Source of the DNA: Afipia sp.
Lineage (GTDB): Bacteria; Pseudomonadota; Alphaproteobacteria; Rhizobiales; Xanthobacteraceae
Reading direction: 5' to 3'
Length of the DNA stretch: 64,000 bases
Assembly: GCA_030652315.1 (NCBI GenBank)
Contig: JAUSAX010000043.1
Coordinates: 1-64,000, forward strand
How positions within the stretch are numbered: the first letter of the stretch is position 1; each line of letters begins with the position of its first letter. This document shows positions 24,014-35,131 of the stretch, piece by piece. The position numbers were made by a program, and so were the translations under genes. The notes beneath the pieces were generated by a model. It made no database searches, was not told where the DNA came from, and worked only from the letters and a program-made list of their open reading frames with translations.

Positions 24014-24841
24014 ATGGCCAAGAAAAAGCGCGCAGAGGAGCATGGAGGTCACGGCTGGTTCGTGACCTTTGCCGACCTGATGGCTCTTCTGTTGAGCTAT
24101 TTCGTGATGCTTGTGGCGTTCTCCAATCAGGACTCCGACAAGCTGAAGATCGTCGCCGGATCAATGCGCGACGCATTCGGCGTTCAGACGCAATCTCGCT
24201 TCTCCGGCATTATTGAGTCTGACGGGCTCCCCACGCGGGCGCGGCTGAAGAACACGGCCCACGTTCCGCCGGACGAGGCGTCGAACAATCCGACGCCGGA
24301 TCAGGAAGACAAGCACAAGACTGCCGGCGCGCGCATGAAGACCGACCGCGAATTCGCGCTCGCGTCGGCCTCGCTGCGCCAGGCGCTGCAGGATCTGCCG
24401 GAAATCTCCGAACTGTCCAAGCACATCCTGTTCGAGGAAACCAAGCAGGGGCTGAATCTTGAAATTGTCGATCAGGACGGCCGCTCGATGTTCGCGGATG
24501 GCTCGAAGCAGCCGCTGGAGCGAACCCGCCGCCTGCTTCAAAAACTTGCCTCGCCGCTGAAGGCGACGCCGCTGCGTGTGGCCATCGTCGGCCACACCTC
24601 TGCGGGCTTCATGCCCACGCGATCCGGGTATGACGGTTTTGACCTGTCTGCGGACCGCGCCAATGTTGTCCGCCAGATCCTCGAACAGGAGGGGTTGCCG
24701 GCCTCGCACGTGTTCTCTGTCGCGGGCAAGGCGGATACCCAGCCGTTGTTTCCGGACGATCCCTCGCTGGCCGCAAACCGCCGTGTGACCATTACGTTGA
24801 TGAGGGAGGATCCGCCGTTGCCTCCGAACCTCAAGCCTTGA
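24014..24841 (+). CDS. MotB/OmpA-family stator protein
   Basis: WFVTFADLMALLLSYFVMLVAFSN plus OmpA-like C-terminus NRRVTITL. Confidence 0.85.
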   Translation: MAKKKRAEEHGGHGWFVTFADLMALLLSYFVMLVAFSNQDSDKLKIVAGSMRDAFGVQTQSRFSGIIESDGLPTRARLKNTAHVPPDEASNNPTPDQEDKHKTAGARMKTDREFALASASLRQALQDLPEISELSKHILFEETKQGLNLEIVDQDGRSMFADGSKQPLERTRRLLQKLASPLKATPLRVAIVGHTSAGFMPTRSGYDGFDLSADRANVVRQILEQEGLPASHVFSVAGKADTQPLFPDDPSLAANRRVTITLMREDPPLPPNLKP

Positions 24842-24994
24842 TCCAGCTGTATTATTATACCATTTAACCGTATGTTCCGGGTTCCGGCTTCCTGTCGCAG
24901 TGGACATCGGATGGCAGTGATATAAGAAGCGCCACTCCAAAGTGATTACCGGGCTTGCCGGGATCAATGACACCGTCAGGGCGTTCCCTCGATC

Positions 24995-26896
24995 ATGGCT
25001 GCCAGCGACTCACCTGCCGATACGCCCCAAGAGGTGCCGGTAACCACCGGCTTTTGGGCTCTCACTCTCGGAAGTGTCGGGGTGGTGTTCGGCGACATCG
25101 GTACGTCGCCATTGTACGCCTTTCGCGAGGCGGTCCATAACGCGGCGCATGGTGGCCCCGTCTCCCGCGAGATCGTGCTTGGCGTGCTGTCGCTGATCCT
25201 GTGGTCTCTGATTGTTGTCGTCACCATCAAGTATGTGCTGCTCCTGCTGCGCGCTGACAACAACGGCGAAGGCGGCACGCTCTCTTTGATGGCTCTCGGC
25301 CAGCGAGCGTTGGGGCGGCGCAGTTGGTTGCTCCTTGCCCTTGGCGTGATCGGCGGATCGATGTTCCTCGGTGACGCGATGATCACGCCGGCTATTTCGG
25401 TGCTCTCGGCAGTCGAAGGCTTGAAGATCGCAGCGCCCGCGCTCGAACACTTTGTCGTCCCGCTCGCTATTGTCATCCTCATTTGTCTGTTCGCGGTGCA
25501 GAGCAGGGGAACGGCGATGGTCGCCAGCGCCTTCGGCCCGGTGATGATTATCTGGTTTCTGACGCTGGGCGTCATGGGCCTGATGCACATCAGCGACGAT
25601 CCCACGGTGGTCTATGCGATCAATCCCTTGCATGCCGTCAGCTTCCTGCTGACCCACGGCGTGATCGGGCTGGTGATTCTCGGCGCGGTATTCCTCGCGG
25701 TCACAGGCGGCGAGGCGCTCTACGCCGACCTCGGGCATTTCGGACGCAAACCGATTCAGGCGGCGTGGTTCTATTTCGTGCTGCCGTGCCTGCTGCTGAA
25801 TTATTTCGGACAGGGCGCGTTGGTTCTGGCGAATCCGGGCACCATCGAAAATCCATTCTATCGCATGGTGCCGGAAACATTCCTGGTGCCGTTGATCTGT
25901 CTTGCGACGGCCGCCACCGTGATCGCGAGTCAGGCTGTCATCACCGGCGCGTTTTCGCTTGTGCGGCAGGCGATTCAACTCGGCCTGCTGCCGCGGTTCG
26001 AGGTTCGCTACACATCGGAGACTCATGCGGGACAGATCTATCTGCCGCGGGTCAACATCCTGCTGCTGATCGGTGTCTTGCTGCTGGTCGGGCTGTTCCG
26101 CACCTCAAGTAACCTAGCATCGGCCTACGGGATCGCGGTGTCCACGACAATGGTCTGCGACGGCATCATGTGCTTCGTCGTGATCTGGAAGGTTTGGAAC
26201 TGGCGGGCTGCGACGGCGGCAGCGCTGATCGTGCCGCTTGTGATCGTCGATCTGACATTCCTGGCCGCGAACCTCCTGAAGCTGTTGCAGGGCGCATGGG
26301 TACCGGTGCTGTTCGGAGTCTTGATGGCCGGTCTGATCTGGACGTGGCGCCGTGGAGCCGCGATCCTGACCAACAAGACCCGGCGCACCGAGGTCCCGTT
26401 GCTCGATCTCATCAAGAGCCTGGAGAAACGCCCACCGCATATCGTCAAAGGCACTGCGGTATTTCTGACCAGCGATCCCGAGTATGTGCCGACCGCATTG
26501 CTGCATAACCTGAAGCACAACAAGGTTCTCCACGAACACAATGTGATCCTGACCATCCACACAGCGGAAACGCCGCGTGTCGATCTGGCGGATCGTGTGC
26601 GGATGGCGAAGATCAGCGACAAATTCTCCACCGTTCGGCTGTCGTTCGGCTTTATGGAATCGCCGAATGTGCCAAAGGCGCTGGCAGTTGCCCGCAAGCT
26701 CGGCTGGCAATTCGACATCATGTCGACGTCGTTCTTCGTGTCGCGGCGCTCGCTGAAGCCAGCGGCGCAATCCGGCATGCCGCAGTGGCAGGACCATCTG
26801 TTCATCGCCTTGAGCCGGTCGGCGAACGACGCCACCGACTACTTCCAGATCCCGACGGGGCGGGTGGTGGAAGTCGGTACGCAGGTCACCATTTAA
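24995..26896 (+). CDS. kup: Potassium transporter Kup
   Basis: [49 protein letters not shown]. Confidence 0.95.
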   Translation: MAASDSPADTPQEVPVTTGFWALTLGSVGVVFGDIGTSPLYAFREAVHNAAHGGPVSREIVLGVLSLILWSLIVVVTIKYVLLLLRADNNGEGGTLSLMALGQRALGRRSWLLLALGVIGGSMFLGDAMITPAISVLSAVEGLKIAAPALEHFVVPLAIVILICLFAVQSRGTAMVASAFGPVMIIWFLTLGVMGLMHISDDPTVVYAINPLHAVSFLLTHGVIGLVILGAVFLAVTGGEALYADLGHFGRKPIQAAWFYFVLPCLLLNYFGQGALVLANPGTIENPFYRMVPETFLVPLICLATAATVIASQAVITGAFSLVRQAIQLGLLPRFEVRYTSETHAGQIYLPRVNILLLIGVLLLVGLFRTSSNLASAYGIAVSTTMVCDGIMCFVVIWKVWNWRAATAAALIVPLVIVDLTFLAANLLKLLQGAWVPVLFGVLMAGLIWTWRRGAAILTNKTRRTEVPLLDLIKSLEKRPPHIVKGTAVFLTSDPEYVPTALLHNLKHNKVLHEHNVILTIHTAETPRVDLADRVRMAKISDKFSTVRLSFGFMESPNVPKALAVARKLGWQFDIMSTSFFVSRRSLKPAAQSGMPQWQDHLFIALSRSANDATDYFQIPTGRVVEVGTQVTI

Positions 26897-27032
26897 GGAC
26901 AATCGGCGGTCTGCCGCGCTTGATTTTCTTGCTGCAAAAAGAGAGGTTGTGCGCCGTTCGCGCGTAATCTCGGGGCGCGTGATTTTTCGAAAAGCCGCGA
27001 GCGCTTTTCGGATTGCCCCGGTGGAGGTTGAT

Positions 27033-27365
27033 GTGTCACAGGCTGAAAAAGTTCACGATCTGACGGCGGAAGAGGTTGCTGCGGGCATTGCGCAGGGGCG
27101 CTATCTCCTGATCGACGTGCGTGAACCGAATGAGGTTGCCGTCGAGGCTTATCCGGACGCGGTGGTTCTGCCGCTTTCGACCTTCGATCCGGCGGAAATT
27201 CCCGACCCGCAGGGCAAAATAGTGGTTTTCGCCTGCCGCTCCGGCAAGCGTTCGGTGACTGCATCGCTGGCCGCACAAGCCGGTGGCAAGCCTTATGACT
27301 CGCATCTCGCAGGTGGCATGCTGGCGTGGAAGGCTGCCGGGCTGCCGTCCAAAACCGGCGGCTGA
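27033..27365 (+). CDS. Rhodanese-like domain protein
   Basis: LIDVREPNEVAVEAYPDAV; VVFACRSGKRSVTA; GTG start assumed. Confidence 0.85.
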   Translation: MSQAEKVHDLTAEEVAAGIAQGRYLLIDVREPNEVAVEAYPDAVVLPLSTFDPAEIPDPQGKIVVFACRSGKRSVTASLAAQAGGKPYDSHLAGGMLAWKAAGLPSKTGG

Positions 27366-27372
27366 TCTTCCG

Positions 27373-28524
27373 ATGAACAAGATTTTCGCGGACCTGCCGA
27401 ATACCATTTTCGACGTCATGTCGCAGGCCGCCCGCGATCTCAACGCGATCAATCTGGGCCAGGGCTTTCCGGACGATCCCGGCCCGCTCGATATCCGGGA
27501 GAAGGCCGCGGATGCCGTCCTGAACGGCTACAACCAGTATCCCTCGATGATGGGGATACCGGAACTGCGCCAGGCCATCGCCACGCATTACGCACACTGG
27601 CACGGCGTGCAGCTTGATCCGATGAGCGAGGTGATGGTGACCTCGGGCGCCACCGAAGCTTTGACGGGATCGATCCTCGGATTGGTTCAGCCCGGCGACG
27701 AGGTGCTGGTCTTTCAGCCGATGTACGATTCCTATGTGCCGATCATCCGGCTCGCCGGCGGCATTCCCAAGTTCCTGCGTCTGGAGCCGCCGCACTGGCG
27801 CCTGCCGGAAGAGGCGATCCGCGCCGCAATCACCCCCAGGACGCGTTACGTGATCCTCAACAATCCGCTCAACCCGGCGGCCGTGGTCTATCCGCGCGAG
27901 GAACTCGAGATGCTCGGGCGGATTTGTCAGGAGTACAACCTGATCGCTATCTGCGATGAGGTCTGGGAGCATGTCGTGTTCGACGGACGCGAGCACATCC
28001 CACTGATTGCGATTCCGGGCATGCGCGATCGCACCGTGAAGATCGGTTCTGCAGGCAAGATGTTCGGGTTGACCGGCTGGAAAGTCGGTTTCGTCTGCGC
28101 CGCGCCACACATCCTGCGCGTGCTTGCAAAGGCGCATCAGTTCATCACCTTCACAACCGCTCCCAACCTTCAGGTCGCGGTCGCTTACGGTCTTGGAAAA
28201 TCTGATGATTACTTCCTGCAGATGCGGGCCGATCTTGCGCGGAGCCGCGATCGCCTGAGCAAAGGCCTGTCCAACCTAGGTTTCCCAGTGCTGCAATCGC
28301 AGGGGACTTACTTTCTCAACGTCGATCTCGCGCCGCTCGGGTTGAATGAAAGCGACGTGGCCTTCTGCAAGCGTATCGTGCACGAGCACAAGGTTGCCGC
28401 TATCCCGGTGTCGGCCTTCTATGAAGAGAACCATGTTACTTCGGTAGTGAGGTTCTGTTTCTCCAAGAAGGATGCAACGCTCGACACGGCGCTGGAGCGG
28501 CTCACGCACGTTCTTCACGGTTAA
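27373..28524 (+). CDS. Class I/II PLP-dependent aminotransferase
   Basis: AINLGQGFPDDPGP; NNPLNPAAVVYPREEL; GSAGKMFGLTGWKVGF. Confidence 0.9.
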   Translation: MNKIFADLPNTIFDVMSQAARDLNAINLGQGFPDDPGPLDIREKAADAVLNGYNQYPSMMGIPELRQAIATHYAHWHGVQLDPMSEVMVTSGATEALTGSILGLVQPGDEVLVFQPMYDSYVPIIRLAGGIPKFLRLEPPHWRLPEEAIRAAITPRTRYVILNNPLNPAAVVYPREELEMLGRICQEYNLIAICDEVWEHVVFDGREHIPLIAIPGMRDRTVKIGSAGKMFGLTGWKVGFVCAAPHILRVLAKAHQFITFTTAPNLQVAVAYGLGKSDDYFLQMRADLARSRDRLSKGLSNLGFPVLQSQGTYFLNVDLAPLGLNESDVAFCKRIVHEHKVAAIPVSAFYEENHVTSVVRFCFSKKDATLDTALERLTHVLHG

Positions 28525-28535
28525 GGGGAAATCCG

Positions 28536-29660
28536 GTGTCCGTTCGCATGAAGAGGGGACTGACCCTCGCAGCAGTCGTTGCAGGTGTTTTTTTGGCTTC
28601 GGCATCATTCACGCAGGCGCAGCAGCGCAGCGTGAATTTCTACAATTGGTCGAACTACATGGCGCCCGGTGTCCTCGAACAGTTCACCAAGGAAACCGGC
28701 ATCAAGGTCACCTACGACACGTTCGATGCCAACGAGACGCTTGAGACCCGGTTGCTGGCCGGAAAGTCCGGTTACGACGTGGTGGTGCCGACGGCGTATT
28801 TCCTGCAACGCCAGATCGCGGCCAACATTTTCCAGAAGCTCGACAAGTCGAAGCTTCCCAATCTTGCCAATGCGTGGCCCGAGGTGACCAAACGCCTCGC
28901 AATTTACGATCCCGGCAACGCCTTTGCGGCTAACTACATGTGGGGCACAACGGGCATCGGCTATAACGTCAAGAAGGTACAGGAGATCCTTGGCAACGAC
29001 GCCAAGATCGATTCTGTCATGGATTCCTGGTCCATCGTGTTCAAGCCCGAGAACCTTGCGAAGTTCAAGGACTGCGGAATTCACATGCTGGATTCTGCTG
29101 ACGATGTCTTGCCCGCCGCACTGAACTATCTTGGCCTCGATCCGAACACCACGAAACAGGCTGATCTGGACAAGGCCGCCGAACTGGTCGGCAAGGTGCG
29201 GCCCTATGTGCGCAAGTTTCATTCATCGGAGTATCTGAACGCGCTCGCCACGGGCGAAATCTGTTTCGTGGTCGGCTGGTCGGGTGACATCAAGCAGGCC
29301 CAGAGCCGTGCTGCCGAGGCCAAGAACGGCGTCGAGATCGGATATGCGCTTCCGAAAGAGGGCGCGCAGATGTTCTTCGACAACTTCGCCATTCCGGCGG
29401 ACGCGCGGAACGTCGCCGAGGCCCATGAGCTTATCAATTATCTCTATCGGCCAGATGTCGCCGCGAAGAATTCGGACTTCCTCTCTTATGCCAACGGCAA
29501 CCTCGCCAGTCAGAAGCTGGTCGATCCGAAGATCTACAACGACAAGACTGTCTATCCGGATGAGGCGACGCTGAACCGTTTGTTCGTGATCACCGCGCGC
29601 GATCCTGCCACCCAGCGCATCATCAATCGGTTGTGGACGCGGGTGAAGACGGGACGGTGA
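28536..29660 (+). CDS. Polyamine ABC transporter substrate-binding protein (PotF-like)
   Basis: Signal peptide; VNFYNWSNYMAPGVLEQFTKETGIKVTYDTFDANETLE. Confidence 0.9.
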   Translation: MSVRMKRGLTLAAVVAGVFLASASFTQAQQRSVNFYNWSNYMAPGVLEQFTKETGIKVTYDTFDANETLETRLLAGKSGYDVVVPTAYFLQRQIAANIFQKLDKSKLPNLANAWPEVTKRLAIYDPGNAFAANYMWGTTGIGYNVKKVQEILGNDAKIDSVMDSWSIVFKPENLAKFKDCGIHMLDSADDVLPAALNYLGLDPNTTKQADLDKAAELVGKVRPYVRKFHSSEYLNALATGEICFVVGWSGDIKQAQSRAAEAKNGVEIGYALPKEGAQMFFDNFAIPADARNVAEAHELINYLYRPDVAAKNSDFLSYANGNLASQKLVDPKIYNDKTVYPDEATLNRLFVITARDPATQRIINRLWTRVKTGR

Positions 29661-30593
29661 TTATCGCCATCGGCGGTGCAGCCACAACCATTGTTCGGGA
29701 TGTTCGCGAATCCATCCCTCGAGCACCGTGGTGATCGCCTGCGTCGTGGCTTGCACGTCGACCTTGCCATCGGCGTCACGTACCGGCTTCACCTCATCGG
29801 ATATTTCGGCGCGGAAGCGGTGGTTCGGCAGCCGGATGATGCGTACGCCGTAAATCGGGACTTCGACCTGCCGTGCAAGGCGAGCGAGCAAGGGATTGGC
29901 CTTGGTGACGCGGCCAAAGAACGTGACATCGACGCCGCGCCCGAAATGCTGATCAACCAGCATGCCGACATGCACGCCCTTCTGCAGCGCCTGCGCCAGC
30001 CGCAGCGGCGCGTCGTGCGTGGTCGCGATCATCGTCCCCATGTTGACGGAGCGAATTTCCTGGATCGCGCGGTCCACGGCGGCGATGTTGGGGCGGCGAA
30101 ACAGCACCGCCGATTCCAGCCCGTAGGCGGGACCTGCGAGCGCAGGCAACTCCCAGTTGGCGAGATGACTCGCGAACACCAGCGCACCCTTACCGTCATC
30201 GCGCAGCGCTTCAAACTTTGCCGTTGCGTCGGGTGCCAATTCGATGCGGCCCTTATCCGGATGATTGGGATCGAGGTTCCAGATGTGATCGAGATGTGCG
30301 AACTCCGCGCCGACCCGGCCGAGATTGTCCCAGACGCCCATGAGAAGGGTGTCGATCTCGGCAGATGTCTTGTCCGGGAATGCGGCGGTCAGGTTGGCGC
30401 GACCGATCTTGTGTTCGGGCAGCCAGGGGCCGACGGCACGCGTCACCGATGCGAAAAAGTTCGCGGTGCGGTCCGGGTCGAAATAGCGAGTGACGCGCAA
30501 CAGGCCGACGGCAATCGCGCCCAGGATTGCTCCTGTCACAGGCTTCAGCGCATCGCGCAGGATGGCTCTTGTGCGGAGGAGCAAGCGGCGCAT
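29661..30593 (-). CDS. lpxXL: Lipid A acyltransferase, LpxXL/HtrB family (very-long-chain type by context)
   Basis: HtrB-like; VFASHLANWE motif; located at end of acpXL cluster. Confidence 0.8.
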   Translation of the reverse strand: MRRLLLRTRAILRDALKPVTGAILGAIAVGLLRVTRYFDPDRTANFFASVTRAVGPWLPEHKIGRANLTAAFPDKTSAEIDTLLMGVWDNLGRVGAEFAHLDHIWNLDPNHPDKGRIELAPDATAKFEALRDDGKGALVFASHLANWELPALAGPAYGLESAVLFRRPNIAAVDRAIQEIRSVNMGTMIATTHDAPLRLAQALQKGVHVGMLVDQHFGRGVDVTFFGRVTKANPLLARLARQVEVPIYGVRIIRLPNHRFRAEISDEVKPVRDADGKVDVQATTQAITTVLEGWIREHPEQWLWLHRRWR

Positions 30594-31615
30594 CAGAACG
30601 TAACGACAATCTTGCCGAACACTTGTCGGCTTTCCATTCGCTTGAGCGCGGGGGCGACATCTTCGATCGGCACTTCGGTGTCGATCACCGGCTTCATGCC
30701 TTGAGCCATCTTGTCGAGGCTCTCGGCGATGTTGCGTATCGTGGCTCCGAACGATCCGAAGATGCGGTACTGTTGCTGGAACAATTGCATCAGGTTGATC
30801 GTGGTGGTGGGACCAGAGGTCGAGCCGCAGGTGACCAGCCGCCCGCCGCGCTTAAGGACCAGCAATGAACCGTTGAAGGTGTCAGCGCCGACGTGCTCGA
30901 ACACGACATCGACACCCTTCTTCTTGGTGATCTTGCGGGCCTCGTGCTCAAAACGATCTTTGCGATAGTTGATGACGTGATCGGCGCCGAGCGCTTTCAC
31001 GCCCTCGATCTTGGAATCGTCGCCCACGGTGGTGATGACGGTACAGCCGATCGCCTTGGCCATCATGATCGCGACCGTGCCAATGCCCGACCCGCCGGCA
31101 TGCACCAGCACGCTTTCACCCGGCAGCAGTTTGGCGTTGTCGAACAGCATGTGCTGAACGGTCGAGAATGCGATCGGCGCGCAGGCGGCGTCGCGGTCGG
31201 AAACCCCGTCCGGCACCGGAATCACCAGCCGTTCGTTGAGGTTCATCAACTCGCGCGCGAAGCCATCGACATGAAAGCCCATGATGCCGGCGACGTTTTC
31301 GCAGAGGTTGTCGCGGCCAGCCTGACACGCGGGACAAACGCCGCAGGTCAGCGCGCCGTACATCACGACCTTTTGTCCCGGCTTGAAGCGGGTTACGCCT
31401 TCGCCGATCGCTGCGATCTCGCCGGACGCCTCAGCGCCGACCACGAGCGGCAACTTGCGCTTGGCGAATGCCATGCCGCGATAGCCCCAGACATCGATAT
31501 GGTTGAGGGCGACGGCCTTGACGCGGATCTGCACTTCGCCCGCGCCGGGCGGCGGGGGAGGCGGTGTATCCGCGACCACCAGCTGGCGGTCGGCAACAAG
31601 ACTGAGCGCACGCAT
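30593..31615 (-). CDS. Zinc-binding alcohol dehydrogenase / quinone oxidoreductase family (adhXL position)
   Basis: GALTCGVCPACQAGRDNLCENVAGIMG; VLVHAGGSGIGTVAI. Confidence 0.87.
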   Translation of the reverse strand: MRALSLVADRQLVVADTPPPPPPGAGEVQIRVKAVALNHIDVWGYRGMAFAKRKLPLVVGAEASGEIAAIGEGVTRFKPGQKVVMYGALTCGVCPACQAGRDNLCENVAGIMGFHVDGFARELMNLNERLVIPVPDGVSDRDAACAPIAFSTVQHMLFDNAKLLPGESVLVHAGGSGIGTVAIMMAKAIGCTVITTVGDDSKIEGVKALGADHVINYRKDRFEHEARKITKKKGVDVVFEHVGADTFNGSLLVLKRGGRLVTCGSTSGPTTTINLMQLFQQQYRIFGSFGATIRNIAESLDKMAQGMKPVIDTEVPIEDVAPALKRMESRQVFGKIVVTF

Positions 31616-31712
31616 AATATCGCGTCTCCGGCACGAAGGATTGTGGACTGTTAGGCTGCGTATCGCCGGTTCGGCGGAAGCCGTCAACCGCCGAAAGCTG
31701 CGTCCGTGACTG

Positions 31713-32993
31713 CTAGATCGGCTCGCGGGTCAGGATCAGGGACGCGTTCTGGCCGCCGAATCCGAACGAATTCGACATCACCGCGCTCACGCGCGCGTCG
31801 CGGGCCTTGTTGGGCACCACGTCGAACGGGATAGCAGGATCGGGTACGTCGTAATTGATGGTCGGCGGGATGCGCTGGTGCTCAAGGGTCAGCAGCGAGA
31901 CGACAGCCTCCACCGCGCCGGCGGCCGAGAGGGTATGCCCGACCATCGACTTGTTGGACGATACCGGGATTTCCTTGGCGCGCTCGCCGAACACCATCGA
32001 GATGCCGAGATATTCCATCTTGTCGTTCTCGGGCGTGCCGGTGCCGTGAGCGTTGATGTAGTCGATCTGCTCGATACCGACACCTGCATCGGCCAGCGCA
32101 TTGCGCACGCACCCGACGATCGGTTTGCCGTCGGGGCTGGAGCGGGTGCGATGGAACGAGTCGGCGAGTTCGCCGCAGCCCGCGACCACGCCGAGGATTT
32201 TCGCGCCGCGCGCAGTTGCTGCTTCCAGACTTTCAAGCACCAGTGCGCCAGCGCCTTCCGCCATGACGAAACCGTCGCGGTTCTTGGAGAAGGGGCGCGC
32301 CGCCGCGTGCGGCGGATCGTTGTGGGTGGAGAGAGCGGATAGCAGCGAGAAGCGGATCAAGGCTTCCGCGTTGACCGAGCCGTCGGTTGCGACGCACAGC
32401 GCCGCGTCGGTTTCGCCGCGGCGGATCGCCTCGACGCCGAGCTGGATCGCGGTCGCGCCCGACGCGCACGCGGTCGACAGAGAGATCGGGGAGCCCTTCG
32501 TACCGAAGGTGTCGGCCAGATGATCGGCGACAGAGCCGAAGATGAACCGGCGATGCAGATTGGCGAAGCGTCCGCCGCCGCTGGCTTTCAGCAGCGCGTC
32601 GTAGTCAATGCCGGATTTCATGCCAGTGGCGCGGGCGATGTCCTGCCGCGGCTGCCATTCGAGTTCGACCGGTGCGACGGCCAAAAACAGCGGACCGGGG
32701 AAGTCGCCCTTGGAGCCGATAGCGGCCTGCGCAACGGCCTCTTCGGTTGCGACGTCGGCAAGACGCTCGGACAGAACCGTCGACGAGAACGGCTCGACCG
32801 GAATGAAATCGACCGTGCCTGCCATCGTGGTCTTGAGACCATCGGTGGGGAAACGGGTAATGGTCCGGATTCCGGATTCGCCAGCGGTAAGTTTGGCCCA
32901 GTTGTCGGACTTGCCTGCGCCGAGGGAGGTGACGAGGCCCATGCCGGTGACGACGACGATAGGCCGTCCGAACTTGTCGCGAGTCGATGTCAT
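31713..32993 (-). CDS. fabF1XL: Beta-ketoacyl-ACP synthase (FabF1XL position)
   Basis: STACASGATAIQLG active site; NAHGTGTPENDKME; SNKSMVGHTLSAAGAVEAV. Confidence 0.85.
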   Translation of the reverse strand: MTSTRDKFGRPIVVVTGMGLVTSLGAGKSDNWAKLTAGESGIRTITRFPTDGLKTTMAGTVDFIPVEPFSSTVLSERLADVATEEAVAQAAIGSKGDFPGPLFLAVAPVELEWQPRQDIARATGMKSGIDYDALLKASGGGRFANLHRRFIFGSVADHLADTFGTKGSPISLSTACASGATAIQLGVEAIRRGETDAALCVATDGSVNAEALIRFSLLSALSTHNDPPHAAARPFSKNRDGFVMAEGAGALVLESLEAATARGAKILGVVAGCGELADSFHRTRSSPDGKPIVGCVRNALADAGVGIEQIDYINAHGTGTPENDKMEYLGISMVFGERAKEIPVSSNKSMVGHTLSAAGAVEAVVSLLTLEHQRIPPTINYDVPDPAIPFDVVPNKARDARVSAVMSNSFGFGGQNASLILTREPI

Positions 32994-33011
32994 CGTGCCC
33001 TCATATGTGGC

Positions 33012-34211
33012 TTATACAGCTTCGACCAGCGCCATGCCTTCGCCGCGCCAGTGTCCAGCCCCGATCACAACAATCTGGGACGGCGGCTTCGTCATTTCAA
33101 TCTCGACACCGGTGGTATCGTTCGCCGGGAACAGCGCGCCGCGAGAAATAGACAGGGCGGCGAGCGCGATCCCGAGTGCAAACTGCGCCTCCACGGCATG
33201 CCCGAATGCAGTGCCGGTCGCGCGGGCCGGGGTGTCACGATGCTTGGCCAGGAATGCGCGCTCCTCGGCCGTGACGGGCGAAGCGCCGGTCGCGCCGGTG
33301 ATGATTGCGCTGTCCTGGCCGACAGTTCCGATTTTCGCCCACAGGCCATCGAGTGTTGCGGTCACATCGCCATCAGTCTTGCGCTTGGCGCGGTCAGCAA
33401 TCACGTTCGTAAGCTTCGCATATGGCTTGGCGCCGCGCGCCTGCGCGTGTTCCTTGGATTCGATGACGAGGAATACGCCGCCTGAGCCCAGCGCAAAGCC
33501 GTTGTCGCGCTCCCAGACCGGTTTGAATTTGCCCTTCAGATTGAAATCGCCGAACTCATAGAGCATCAGCATTTCCTTGCGCTCGCTGTTCTGTGCGGCG
33601 CCGACAAGGGCAATGTCGCTTTGACCTGAAACGATACGCGCCAGCGCAATGCGTGCGGCATCGACGCCCGCAGCTTCCTCGCCCATGAACGTGCGGGACG
33701 ATCCGGTGACGCCATGGACGATCGAGATGTTGCCGGCGAGCAGGTTGGACAGTTGCGCCAGAAACAGGGTGGGGCGCAGATCGTTCATCAGCCGTTCGTT
33801 GAGAAACCCGGGCGCTGCATTGCCTTGAACGTCGGCATTGATGATCGCGGAATCCACGGCGAGATCGCGTTCGCCGCCACCGGCAGCGACGATCATATCC
33901 ATGCGCGAAAGAATGTCGGTGTTGCCCTTGATGCCGGCGGAGTCGAGCGCGAGACCGGCTGCATAAGTGCCAATCCGCTGCCACGCTTCCATCTGGCGTT
34001 GGTCGCCTTTTTTCGGAATCTGCGCATCGAAGACCAGCTTCGTCATGGGATGGACGACGTAGGGGGCGAACGTTGTCTCGTCGACATTGACTGTCTTGGC
34101 GTTCAACGCGTCCCAGTGCGCGTCGAGACCTTCGCCGAGCGACGTCGCAAGGCCGATGCCCGTGATCCAGGCTTCGCGCGGGCCGCGGGTCGATGAAGAA
34201 GTCTCAGCCAT
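33012..34211 (-). CDS. fabF2XL: Beta-ketoacyl-ACP synthase-like (FabF2XL position)
   Basis: KAS-like, but the usual Cys nucleophile region reads GVTGSSRTFMGEEAAG, i.e. divergent. Confidence 0.8.
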   Translation of the reverse strand: MAETSSSTRGPREAWITGIGLATSLGEGLDAHWDALNAKTVNVDETTFAPYVVHPMTKLVFDAQIPKKGDQRQMEAWQRIGTYAAGLALDSAGIKGNTDILSRMDMIVAAGGGERDLAVDSAIINADVQGNAAPGFLNERLMNDLRPTLFLAQLSNLLAGNISIVHGVTGSSRTFMGEEAAGVDAARIALARIVSGQSDIALVGAAQNSERKEMLMLYEFGDFNLKGKFKPVWERDNGFALGSGGVFLVIESKEHAQARGAKPYAKLTNVIADRAKRKTDGDVTATLDGLWAKIGTVGQDSAIITGATGASPVTAEERAFLAKHRDTPARATGTAFGHAVEAQFALGIALAALSISRGALFPANDTTGVEIEMTKPPSQIVVIGAGHWRGEGMALVEAV

Positions 34212-34677
34212 GAGCGATTACCTGTTCGGGAAAGCCGATCCGCTTCGCCACCGCTTCCATGTGCGCGCGTAAATCGGGATGCGGAAAAGGTGTGTGACGG
34301 AAAGTCAGCGTCGCATTGCACTTCAGTTTGCCGTCAACGCGGACCTTGGCGTCGGTGACAGCGTAGCCCGAGCCGTCATGAACCAGACTTGCATCGATCG
34401 TCAGCAACTCGCCGGGCTTCACGAAGTCGCGCATTTTGGCTTCCTTGACGCTGGCGAGGAACGGCATGCGTTCGAACTTCAGCAGCGCGATCAGAAGCCA
34501 GCCCGAGGTCTGCGCCATCGCTTCGGTTAGCAGCACGCCCGGCATCAGCGGATAGCCCGGGAAATGCCCCTCGAAGACGGTGCTGGTCTCGGGAACCTGC
34601 GACTCGACCGTAATGGTCCGCTTGCCGACGTCGAGGTCGGTGATGCGGTCAACCATCTGGAAGTATTCGAGCTGCAT
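34204..34677 (-). CDS. fabZXL: 3-hydroxyacyl-ACP dehydratase FabZ-type
   Basis: FEGHFPGYPLMPGVLLTEAMAQTSGWL hotdog motif. Confidence 0.87.
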   Translation of the reverse strand: MQLEYFQMVDRITDLDVGKRTITVESQVPETSTVFEGHFPGYPLMPGVLLTEAMAQTSGWLLIALLKFERMPFLASVKEAKMRDFVKPGELLTIDASLVHDGSGYAVTDAKVRVDGKLKCNATLTFRHTPFPHPDLRAHMEAVAKRIGFPEQVIAHG

Positions 34678-34687
34678 GGCGGGCGCG

Positions 34688-34969
34688 TCAGGCGCCCTTG
34701 GCGGCGACCAATTCGTCGATGCGCGCGCTGAGGTTCTTCAGGACAAAGTACTGTTCGGTCGTGGCCTTGCCGTCGTTGACCTCCTGGGTCCACTTCTCCA
34801 GCGGCAGCTTGATGCCGAACGCCTTGTCGATGGCAAAAGCGATGTCGAGGAAGTCGAGGCTGTCGATGCCCAGATCGTCGATTGCATGGCTTTCCGGGGT
34901 GATCGTGTCGCGGGGAATGTCGCACGTTTCCGCAATGATCGTGGCGACCTGATCGAATGTAGACGACAT
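34688..34969 (-). CDS. acpXL: Acyl carrier protein AcpXL
   Basis: [30 protein letters not shown] phosphopantetheine site. Confidence 0.92.
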   Translation of the reverse strand: MSSTFDQVATIIAETCDIPRDTITPESHAIDDLGIDSLDFLDIAFAIDKAFGIKLPLEKWTQEVNDGKATTEQYFVLKNLSARIDELVAAKGA

Positions 34970-35131
34970 GCTAAACCTTTGAGATTTTTGAGATAAATGC
35001 CATTTCTTGGCGCGGGGCGCTGGCTTGAAACCGTGCCGCGTTCCCCTCGGGACGGGTTGAAACCCCGTATATCGGAGCCATGACCCGAGTTCAATGGCAC
35101 AGCAGGGTGGAAGAAGAGCTGGTTTCCGAGC

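Noticed and set aside
26893-28137. 414-aa minus-strand ORF
   Set aside because: Antisense to rhodanese and aminotransferase genes
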